Assembly (NCBI GenBank): GCA_004369085.1
Contig: ML210380.1
Location: 1-42,903, forward strand
Length of the DNA: 42,903 bases
Direction of reading: 5' to 3'
Source of the DNA: Coprinopsis marcescibilis
Taxonomy: Eukaryota > Basidiomycota > Agaricomycetes > Agaricales > Psathyrellaceae
The translations under genes and the position numbers were made by a program. Shown here one piece after another: positions 34,579-42,903 of the stretch; position 1 is the first letter of the stretch, and each line of letters begins with the position of its first letter. Under the pieces are notes generated by a model. The model had not been told where the DNA came from and made no database searches. It was given only the letters and a program-made list of their open reading frames with translations.

Positions 34579-34606
34579 TTGTCGTGTTTGGCTGTCCCCG
34601 ACTGTA
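34579..34606 (-). repeat. Right terminal inverted repeat
   Basis: A perfect inverted copy of the left repeat, ending GGGGACTG/TA-type (CCCCGACTGTA on +). Confidence 0.9.
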
Positions 34607-34760
34607 CATACTTTCATTTGTTCCTGTTTGATTTGAAGGTTTTCGATAATCGAACTTGAACCCTTCCTGTAGTACTGACAGTTGTCCCGGGCGTTTGTTG
34701 GCACATCCCACAACTGGCACAATTCTTGCACAGTACCACCTTCCTCGAATCCAACTCTCT

Positions 34761-36136
34761 ATGGATCAGCTTCCAGCAGAGTTGGTCTCCCACGTTGTCA
34801 GGCATCTCTCAAATGACCCCTCCTCTCTTCGAGCGGCTTCCCAAGTCTCCTCTCGTCTTTTGGAACCAACGCAGAGAATACTGTTCAGAAAGTTGGAGTT
34901 GCGACGACCACGCCACCACTTTGATGAATTTCCCGCTCACGGTCGAGACTACAGACCAGGAGCGGCGCTTTTGGCTATTTTCAAGCAGTCCCCACACCTT
35001 GCGACATACACCAAGGATATTTCAATCCGGAATCACGTCTTCACAAGAGTCAATTTTTGGTCAGGAGTCATAGATGTACCTGGATGGCTTGGGCTGGACA
35101 ATGATCTACCTCTCGCACTCGAACTTATTCCTATCGGGGGAGTCAAAAGCGTTACGATGGAAGGCCTGAGTCCTTGGAATGTTCTCCCAGAGGCGACAAA
35201 GCAAGTCCTGGCAAATATTCTCCGTTCACCCTCGCTTCTCGTATTGGAAATCAATTATGCTCCTATACATCTCTTAAACCTCTGCGGCCCATCGGTTATA
35301 AAGTTCAAAACGGAGTATTTAGAAGATCCGATAACGCACGAGCCCTTCGATGGTCTACCCACACAGCCAGAACAAGAATCCCCAATGCGTCTGCAAGCCA
35401 TCGGGATAAGCTTCCAGCCTGCCGAAAACTCCTTCATAAAGCTTTTGCTGGACCCAAATAGCCACTTCGACATCTCAGGCCTAAATGTACTCGAGACGAC
35501 GGAAATGGACGTTGCTCTCTTCTTAGGACCTTTGATAAAGATATGTGCGGCGTCATTGAGGATCCTTTCATTTGAGGCCCCACAAGGTACGTACACAGTG
35601 TGGTCTTCACAGCAGCAAATTGAAATGCTCAAACTAGAACAAACCGACCTCAACTTGAATCTCTCCGGCTGTGTCAGCCTTGAAGAAGTCGTTGTTCGGG
35701 GAATGTTGATTGACCCTGAACCTGAGATTGAGGGAATGCATTGTGTATTTCCTCTAATGGAAGCGTTGGAAAGCATCCCGTCATGTGCGCCTCTCGAATG
35801 CATCAACATTCGAATACATCATTCCACGACTCAGCCGATCAAGGCAGAGCCTTGGATGGAGCTCGACAATTTCCTATCCCTCCGCATCCCCAACCGACTT
35901 CCAAGCCTCGCGCGTATAGTAGTTTATGTACAATGGATAAGACTCATACACGGGGTTTTCTCAGCTGACGAAGTCAAATCACAATACGAAGGCTCCCTTC
36001 CCAAACTGCTGCGCCTTGGTCTGCTGAACGTAACCCTTGGAACATGTAAGCAAACTTCAGCTATGTTGTAAAATCCGACTCTGACCTATCGATAATCGTA
36101 GCATTTGACCGCTTCGATCGGTACCTCATGGTTTGA
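34761..36136 (+). CDS. F-box protein, copy 3, intact
   Basis: Exon 34761-36045 and short exon 36102-36136 give 439 residues. The F-box is at residues 3-45 (QLPAELVSHVVRHLSNDPS, LRAASQVSSRLLEP), followed by the family's RKLELRRPR and GAALLAIFKQSPHLATYTKD, then a leucine-rich solenoid-like region with blocks such as LLVLEINYAPIHLLNLCGPS, LEEVVVRGMLIDPE and FPLMEALESIPSCAPLEC. The last exon encodes SFDRFDRYLMV, matching copy 1's TFDIFDPYPTVL. Unlike copies 1 and 2 the linker after FEAPQG is open (GTYTVWSSQQ). F-box proteins of this expanded agaricomycete type are presumed substrate receptors of SCF (Skp1-cullin-F-box) ubiquitin ligases. The target is unknown. The start at 34761 corresponds to the Met used in the other copies; the frame is open upstream to 34656. 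Confidence 0.88.
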
Positions 36137-38522
36137 CAATATGCCTTTCGAATCCTTACTACGCAACTATTGTGATTCAATCATACCGATGGGATAGTCG
36201 ACATTGTCTGTTTAAGCCTATATCTCCGGAAGTGTCCGTTTATTGCCATTGCCATCTCCAGGTAATGTGGACCGGAACACAGCTATCGCCAACCAAGCTT
36301 TCCTTCCCTTCCAGCTAGATGAGAACTTGAAACCTCGTACTCGCACAGAACGGAATTTCTCGGAGTCAAGTTTCTGCGGAATCAAGATAACCGCAACATT
36401 CCCATGCAAGTTGGATCTCTTTCATACTAGGATCATCTTTATCCATACCTGGAAACATTCTACGACTTGGCCCGTCAAACCAACGATGCTTTTATGTGAT
36501 TCTAGTCTTCAAGTCTTCTAGATACGAGCCTGTCGGCCTTGGCTATTCATGCCAATGCCCCCTTGTTTCCGGGTAATGAATGATATTGGGAATTGGTGAT
36601 ATCAAGAAGTTTGTTGAACAGACCACTACACTTGACTACATAGTACTTACGTAGCGACGGTCATCCCTTGACCGCGGTTGTACCCAAAAACGGTACAATT
36701 TCCCCATTCAACAACCGAGTATCTTTCGGGTTGTCAGCAGCTTTCCGGTCAGGGATTGTTAGAGCGGCGTCGTCAGTGCAACCGACTTCCAAGTAGTACC
36801 CACATATCTATAGCCTTGCTACGGCCCACTTCTCTCCGAGGCCGCGCTTACACAAAGGACACAGGCCAGCGATGGTTATCCTCCTCTTGGTTGAACTATC
36901 ACAACAGATGAACTCTCCCAGCCACGACGCGATGCGTTGAAAACTTCAACGAGCTGTGCAAACTTGCCAGTCCGTTTCCGATGTACCTTGACTGACTCAG
37001 CCTTACGTGACTCGAAATGACACGAAGGATCTTGATTCTTGAGCGGGATTCAAGGCCTGCTGCATACATACCCCATTGAGCGTGTAAGCTCCTCGTATCT
37101 GTTTACGCGAGCAAGATACGGGCGAGATTTCAGAGTCCGAGAAACCTTCAAGAATCAAGGCCTTGAAAGTGTGTGTGAACAAAGCACAGGCTTGAGCGCT
37201 AAAGCTCGCCAAGGAAACGGTCCAGTCAGACCAAATGATACTAGACAAATGAGGTGATCTGCGTTACTTATCTTACCTTCGGGCATTGGTTGTATCTGCT
37301 TCTATTCCAAAGCCAAGCTCAGCTGTAAAGTCTGTGAAGTTTGAACAATGAACTCAGCGCGGGATGCTTCAAGGTCATGCCGATAGCTCCGGCGAGACAA
37401 TGCTCCGGTCGTTCCATTCCAGCTGCCCGTCGGCAGCTCCCGACACGTATTTCCTAGGCGCTCTGATGCGACCCCTGAGCACTGTTTCCTTATCGGTAAC
37501 GGCATTATTGACTAGTTGACTGCATGGACATGGCTTGGGAATGGTCGACGGTGGACGGCCAATTTCCGAGATTCGATACCTGGTTCAGCGTTGACTTGGT
37601 GAACGCGGTGGTAGCAACTCATTGCACAGTCTTACTTTATGTGAGTTACAGGTTACCATTAGCGAGCATACCAGCTGTGAAAAAGACAAAGGCGAAAGTT
37701 CGCCAGTTGTTCGGTAAGTCAGGAGCAATCATTATGTGCCTTGTCATCTATACTTAGCATAACACACGCTTAATTCAATAGAATTTTGACAACGTGCCCC
37801 TGCATGCTTCGTAAGCTTTTGAAATAGGCAAGATAAACAATAGCGCACGATTGGTGTCTTGTCACCATCGTTGTTCTTCCACGAGTTGGATTAACATTGT
37901 GCCAACACAATTCGAAGACAAATCTTGTGCTAAGGTTACCAGGGGCCCGGGGATGAGTAATGGAGGTGAAGTTCTCGGAGGGGGGGTGGGCATTTGGAAC
38001 TGGGCAGAGGGCTGCGCCGCTAGGAGGAGTCATCAGACCCTTGCCTCAAGGCTAGAAAATATATCTATACAACTTGTTGACATGCACTGATGGGTGGGTC
38101 CACTGCCAGGCTGCGGGCAAGGCCTTGCGGTTGATGGCGCGGCTAGATTATCGATCACATTATCAATTCTAGCGCCTGCGTGCCGTTCTCACATCAGAAT
38201 TCGCCAGGGCCCGGAGTTGAAGGCGGTTTTCGCTGGTTTTGGTTATTAATACATCCTGACCTGACCATCACTTAGCAGCTCCAACGGGGCTAGCTATAGA
38301 CGGTCTTATCCCTGCCTTGGTACAACTGAAATACCGAGACCTTACTTAATGCTCTCGGTTGCACCTGCAACGTGTTTCCGACCTTTTTGATCCCCCCTCC
38401 CTCAGACTCTCGCTGATCGTTCCTTCCTTCTCTCGTTCTGTGAACGCAGGGTCTTTGGAGGACAAGTGCTGCCTTTATCACCCTGGTCTTCGTTGCCTCC
38501 ATCGTCACTCAACCTTTGAACA
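36137..38522. other. Gene-poor stretch of 2.4 kb
   Basis: Only short frames (under 95 codons) occur and none has recognisable features or plausible splice partners. The frame at 37524-37757 (77 residues) has a few hydrophobic stretches but no support. The right end is the promoter of the gene at 38523; it is pyrimidine-rich from about 38390. Confidence 0.5.
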
Positions 38523-40025
38523 ATGGCTTCTGCCGAGGTTACCTCCGCTTCTATCAGCGTTACTTCCATTGCCCAGTTCTCGCCGCACCTCTTGAAACCA
38601 GATACCTTCACTGCCAAAAACCCCAACTACCCACCACCGCTTCCCGTCACAATCCGCAACACCGTTGCCGAGGCTATCTCCCGCTTCCGGCCAACGCCGC
38701 GCGACGTTATAACTGGAATCGCACCACATGTCTTTGACGAACGAAAGCGTCGGCCGAGCCAGATTCCAGGTCGGCATCAACGACAAAGATCGCCGTCGCC
38801 AGCAGCAAACCCCCGTCGTTCGTCAAATAACGGTCAGGGATGGTATTATCGCTCTCCTCTGCGGAGAAGCATTGTGGTCAAATGGGATGAGAGCAGAGAC
38901 GAATATTCTGTCTACATCGGTAAGTCTCCATCCCTGTCAATTGTTCTTCATTGTTATCTGCTTCTTTCCTCTGTTGCTGTTATTCGGACTCCCAATGACG
39001 CCTGGTGTCAATCCATACGGGCTGTGCCAAAGTGGTGTATGCACGATACGCATGACAGACTCCATGCCTTATCGTCTCCACGCACATAGCCATATGATTC
39101 AAAGTTCTGGGATCCTGACGCAGATTGCGCGGTAAATGGGTCAAGCCCCTTGGCCGCGGCGTTCTATCGTCGTCTTCGAGATACTTATCACGACTTCTCT
39201 TCAATCTTCCGCTGCTGCACCTCGGCATTGCGTGCATACCGCATCACCGTAAAGGGTATACAGCTCTTTGTAATACTTGCCACCAATTCTTGTCCGGTTG
39301 CCGGTGCCACCGTGACCCACCCCCAATGCCCGAACACCCTTTCCTGTTCTCGCAGTCCTATTTCCTTTTTCGTCCCATTTCATTTGATCAATTCTCGCGA
39401 GCGCTATGTTAAACCCAGACTGACGACATTCCTTTTATCATTCAGAAACCGACCGTCGGTCATCAGTGTACTGCCAGGCGAAGCATGAAACTTTTCTGTC
39501 ATCCCAATCAACATCATCTTTGCCAGCATCACACTCTCGCCACAGCAAGAGCAAGTCCGAGCCCAGAGCTGGCAGGGAACGTTCAAATACCACCACCGGA
39601 CTGACAGGCGGCCACCCACTCTCCCGAACGATCACTGTCACAGGGGCAAAGACCAAATCGAAGAAGCCGCGCAAACCTGATCCTTGGGACCTGGACTTTG
39701 GGTTGTCCGATTCTGATTCATCGTCAGACGAGGATGAAGAATACACCTTGAGCGGCAGCACTGGCTCCGTGTCAAGCTCGAGCTCGAGTTCTAGCTCCAC
39801 CAGCTCCCAGGAATCTCAAACCGGCCCAGAGCGGTCTACGATTTCAATGGGCAAATTCCGCTGGCGAAAACTGAAGCTAGATAGCATGGCTTTCAAGTAA
39901 GTCCGAGGCCTTGACCGGTAGTCATGCTCTTCGTGTCTATCCCAATACTAATTTTCTGCGATTCGTCTAGAAACTTGATGATCAAAATCAAACTGCCAGG
40001 CAGCGCCAGCGAAAAATCACAGTAA
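38523..40025 (+). CDS. Hypothetical Ser-rich, acidic/basic low-complexity protein
   Basis: Exons 38523-38919, 39446-39896 and 39971-40025 are in phase and give 300 residues. I do not recognise the protein. The N-terminal part (MASAEVTSASISVTSIAQFS) leads to VTIRNTVAEAISRFRPTPRD, a basic region (DERKRRPSQIPGRHQRQRSP) and SPLRRSIVVKWDESRDEYSV. After the long 526-nt first intron come Ser/Arg/Lys-rich sequence (SHSRHSKSKSEPRAGRERS), KSKKPRKPDPWDLDFGLSDS, an acidic serine tract (SDSSSDEDEEYT), an uninterrupted run of nine serines, and a conserved-looking end SMGKFRWRKLKLDSMAFK|NLMIKIKLPG. It is probably intrinsically disordered and nuclear, by composition only. The first intron is much longer than others in the window, so a small extra exon inside it cannot be excluded. 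Confidence 0.7.
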
Positions 40026-40736
40026 CACTCTGTCGACAACCCCATCGAATTCCTTCTTTTCATCATGCACCTGGCGACCCACATACCCTAATTCTCTTCC
40101 CCTACCAAAATATCAAATCCGCCAATCGCATGCGACGTCTACCCTCCACCACATGTTCACTGCACCTGATTTTCCTCACCCTAACCTGGGTCCACCTTAC
40201 CATCAACACCTCCATCTGCATGCTCTTAAACAACATCTCAACCTTATGGCTTATCCCTCTTCTGAATTCTTCATCATGCGCATTCACTGTACAATAGTCA
40301 TTAACCTTCACATGCCCAGTTTATCACATCGCTACCGAGTCCGAAAATCAATCCATGGACCCCAACAACTTACTAGATGTTTCTCCCTTCTATTTCTTGA
40401 ATCTTCACCTTCTATGCGATTTTACGAAGAACCATTACACGTATTAATTATTAGAGCACTTTTACAGAACCCACTTGCTCATGCACCGTTTCGTGGAACA
40501 TATGTCGTCCCCTAGTACCACGCGGTGGGGCCGGGAGAGCCTTGTGGCCTCGATTCAGACCACTTTCCAGCCAATCAATTCAATTACATTTATAATTCTA
40601 CAATACTATCTGACCCTCGTCAATCTAATTCCAGAGTGTTATTCCAATTTCAGACCTACCCAGACGAGATCTGCGAAAAGGGGTATCCAAGGATCCAATC
40701 TTCTAGACGGGTCTAGCACGGGCTCTTCAATCGACC
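40026..40736. other. Intergenic between convergent genes
   Basis: This is the shared 3' region of the Ser-rich gene (+) and the caleosin gene (-). It is CT/AT-rich with no supported gene; a 120-residue frame at 40153-40515 has no recognisable features. Confidence 0.45.
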
Positions 40737-41656
40737 TTGCCCATCGGTTTCCTGCCCGCGATCATGTAGAAAATGGAGCCCTGTTCCCGAGACATTAGAA
40801 ACAACATCGGTGGCCGAAGAAGATGAGCGAAGAACCCACATTATAAATACCCTTGATATCCTCCCTCGCCATTTTCCCATCCTCTGGCCACAACATGACA
40901 TAGGTCGCGGCCCATTCGAGAATACCCGCAAACCATCCAAACTAAACATCGTGCAAAGCAACATCCTGGGATCAGCAAAGAAAAAAGGCAAGCCAAAGGG
41001 GGCTACACTCACAAAGTCCCAAGGGTTCATGTTGCCATGAACCATAGTCATAGCCTCGGGCAAGGTCATGTGTGAGTGGGGTGCTTCGGTGTACATGTCA
41101 AAGAGGTAAGTGAAACGGTTATCGTCGAATTCTCCAATCTGGGTGTAGACTCCCGAGTCCGAGCCATGCTTGCCCTGCCACACGCCAAGTAACAGTTGTG
41201 AGTGAAACGTTCGACAGCGGGAGAAGAGAAGGCGCACTCGATGCATGTACTTGATGTTCATTCGGAAGAAGGGGTCGGGTACCCAGCTTCCCATAGTGAT
41301 GTACCTATCAGAAGCGCGGCCAGGGCTCAGTACCTAAGAAGCAATGCCCAGCAAAACGCGTGGGCTTGGGGGAGGAGCTACTCACGAAAAGCCGGTGTGG
41401 ATTAACACCATTGCCACAAAAGATAGCACAATACCGAAATTGAGATCTCTGAACCCACTGTACCTGTTCCAAACGCCCTGGCTAAGTTCGTCGAAATGGA
41501 TACAACAACTAGGACAACATACGTGTCCGAAGGCCAGATTATACCGTCACCGTCTCTATCGAAGAACGCGACGTGACCTTGCAAAGGCGTGTTGGTCTTT
41601 TCGGGGTCGAAGCCTTTGCCTGGGGCAGGGAGAACAGCGTTTTTGGGAGCTACCAT
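40737..41656 (-). CDS. Caleosin family protein
   Basis: About 198 residues in six exons, with the first at 41523-41656. The N-terminus TPLQGHVAFFDRDGDGIIWP contains the caleosin EF-hand (D-R-D-G-D-G) and the adjacent invariant His. Then come YSGFRDLNFGIVLSFVAMVL and IHTGFS (hydrophobic segment and second haem-ligand-type His), GSWVPDPFFRMNIKYMHR, GKHGSDSGVYTQIGEFDDNR, FTYLFDMYTEAPHSHMTLPE, FGWFAGILEWAATYVMLWPE, and a C-terminus GIYNGSIFYMIAGRKPMGKV joined from AAT|GTGGGT to AACAG|GGC. The splice choices are fixed by the family pattern. Caleosins are calcium-binding, haem-containing lipid-droplet/ER peroxygenases; fungal forms are linked to lipid bodies and oxylipins. The frame 41650-41988 upstream is treated as leader. 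Confidence 0.9.
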
Positions 41657-42903
41657 CTTGCGTGACTGTGTATTGTTGATGAAGTCAAATAGCCTTCGAG
41701 TGGGTGAAAATCGCCAATGGCGGGGTAGCTAGAAGTCCTCGAGGTCGGCGGTGAACGCTGGCTACCGTAGCGTGGACGAGATAGAGGAAAGTCGAAGTAA
41801 AAGGGCGTATTTAGCCCTTTATACAGGGCATGGGTCGTGATGTCATCTTCGAGATCGAGCATTTCAGATGCTTCGAGGATCGAAATATTTATAGCTGCGG
41901 TTGACAGTATCTGTCGTCGTCCAACTGTGAATCTCGAAGTAGTTCCAGGGTCGATGAGAGCGTTTGAGTTTGATCTAGAGTAACCCATAGTTCATTTGGC
42001 TGACACAGCCAGCAAATCCAAGTCAAGTAGAAGCAAATTGAAGTGGTTGAGTAGACTCAGTCGAGTCTAAAATGTTATCGAGGAGCAGATTTTAAGTTCG
42101 AACTCTGGTCGTGATGGCATCCAGTTCGACTGTGGAGCGTTCGAACCCCATGTCCAGCAACATTTTTTTTTATATTCCCCAGATTGGTCCTCTGGCGCCT
42201 ATATGCTTGGAGCTGATACATTAAGGTTGCGCAGCTTACCATTAAGTGTATCTCGATAGAACCTGATAGATGGGTAGATAATTTCTGACGACCGCCATAT
42301 GAGCCCCTAAGTGGTATTAGCCGGTGTGAGTGTTATTCTGTAGCTCTGTAGAGACCCTACCTTCGGACCCCTGTAGCACATCTGAGCCCCTGTATCGAAG
42401 ATTCATAAAGCCGGTTGATACTTACTCGAGCGCTTCAAAGCACAGTCACGGTTGAGTGTTGAGAGGTAAGAATCCAAGCCGAAGTTCCAGTTCGCGCCGG
42501 GCACCCAGTCTGCACCAAGATTACTCAGCGCTCAGCCTTGATGGACACCTGCCAGAAGTTCGGCTTCATCCAAGGCATTCGCTGTGGCTTGACAGAGCCC
42601 AACGCACTCCGCCATGTCTTGATCTTGGTCAAAAATTGAGAGTATCCGGAGTCCGCGAAGACTCGGGATTCAAGTTTACATTCTCAATATATCTTGACAA
42701 ACAATATCAGTATATGCAAAGGGTCTCACCAGCGCATACTCAGACACTGGAAGTTTAAACAGTCCCTGTTAAATGTTGCATGAAGAATTTGGCAAGTTCA
42801 ATCTCATTATGTTTTTTTCCAACTTCAAAGGAACTTCAATTACCAGACCCGGTCGCCCTGGTTGATTTCCTTACTCCACAAATTGGAAGGATCTCGGTGC
42901 CCA
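41657..42903. other. Right-end region, no supported gene
   Basis: Contains the caleosin promoter, including a 112-codon frame on - at 41650-41988 that could be a leader ORF. At 42094-42148 three B-box-like TTCGA motifs are followed by a T-run, but no tRNA folds. A 100-codon frame on + at 42456-42758 has no recognisable features. The window ends in unassigned sequence, so a gene running off the edge cannot be excluded. Confidence 0.4.

Larger units (their letters stand above)
33933..34606. mobile_element. Non-autonomous Tc1/mariner-type element, 674 bp
   Basis: The left end TACAGTCGGGGACAGCCAAA (33933 on) continues to a perfect match, 28 bases including the TA, with the reverse complement of the right end (34579-34606). 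Both ends start at a TA dinucleotide, fitting TA target duplication of the Tc1/mariner/pogo group with termini CAGT. The interior has no transposase-like open frame. It carries an imperfect internal duplication: ATTTGATTCAGTGGGG at 34207-34222 and ATTTAATTCAGTGGGG at 34548-34563, each preceded by a TTCCCAAAA-containing segment. The element lies about 155 bases before the ATG of the intact F-box gene. Confidence 0.85.

Noticed and set aside
41650..41988. 112-codon frame on - just upstream of caleosin as a separate gene
   Set aside because: No recognisable features, overlaps the caleosin start, and is more likely 5' leader sequence.
42061..42175. A second tRNA gene
   Set aside because: T-loop-like motifs are present but no T-stem or acceptor stem pairs on either strand.
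1..42903. CRISPR arrays, bacterial operons or phage genes
   Set aside because: No regularly spaced repeats; gene structure and content are fungal nuclear.

Overview
The window looks like nuclear DNA of an agaricomycete (mushroom-forming) basidiomycete. The genes are intron-dense, with 45-75 nt GT-AG introns. There is a eukaryotic tRNA with a canonical anticodon-loop intron, and a fungal gene set: Met2-type acyltransferase, KTR/KRE2 mannosyltransferase, PIN-like auxin efflux carrier family protein, caleosin, F-box proteins and NACHT NTPases. It also holds a cytoplasmic dynein heavy chain gene that encodes only the tail; two-gene dynein heavy chains are known from Agaricomycetes. All exon models were spliced by hand from the sequence and from comparing paralogues inside the window.

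Layout. Positions 1-17.7 kb hold two copies of a convergent arrangement: an unrecognised multi-exon gene on + (copy A 997-3322, copy B 12780-15316) facing a NACHT P-loop NTPase gene on - (5499-7591 and 15537-17673). A frame-disrupted F-box gene (3751-5119) sits inside the first copy, and the dynein tail gene (8007-12118, -) lies between the two. Positions 18-24.5 kb hold a membrane-anchored short-chain dehydrogenase, tRNA-Asp(GTC), a secreted LVIVD/choice-of-anchor-B type protein, and a third NACHT gene whose last exon encodes a C-terminal hydrophobic anchor. Positions 25-31.5 kb are housekeeping: GT15 mannosyltransferase, homoserine O-acetyltransferase and an auxin-efflux-carrier family transporter, all on -. 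Positions 31.7-36.1 kb hold two more F-box copies (one dead, one intact) separated by a 674-bp Tc1/mariner-type non-autonomous element with perfect terminal inverted repeats. From 36 kb on there is a long gene-poor stretch, a serine/acidic-rich hypothetical gene (38523-40025) and a caleosin gene (40737-41656).

How the genes may work together. The housekeeping genes are unrelated to each other functionally. The accessory part is the duplicated [unknown protein + NACHT] pair, the third NACHT gene and the F-box trio. NACHT STAND proteins in fungi act in non-self or stress recognition, so the uncharacterised partner, with its helical, hydrophobic N-terminus, is the best candidate here for a previously undescribed system. 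That link rests on gene order only.
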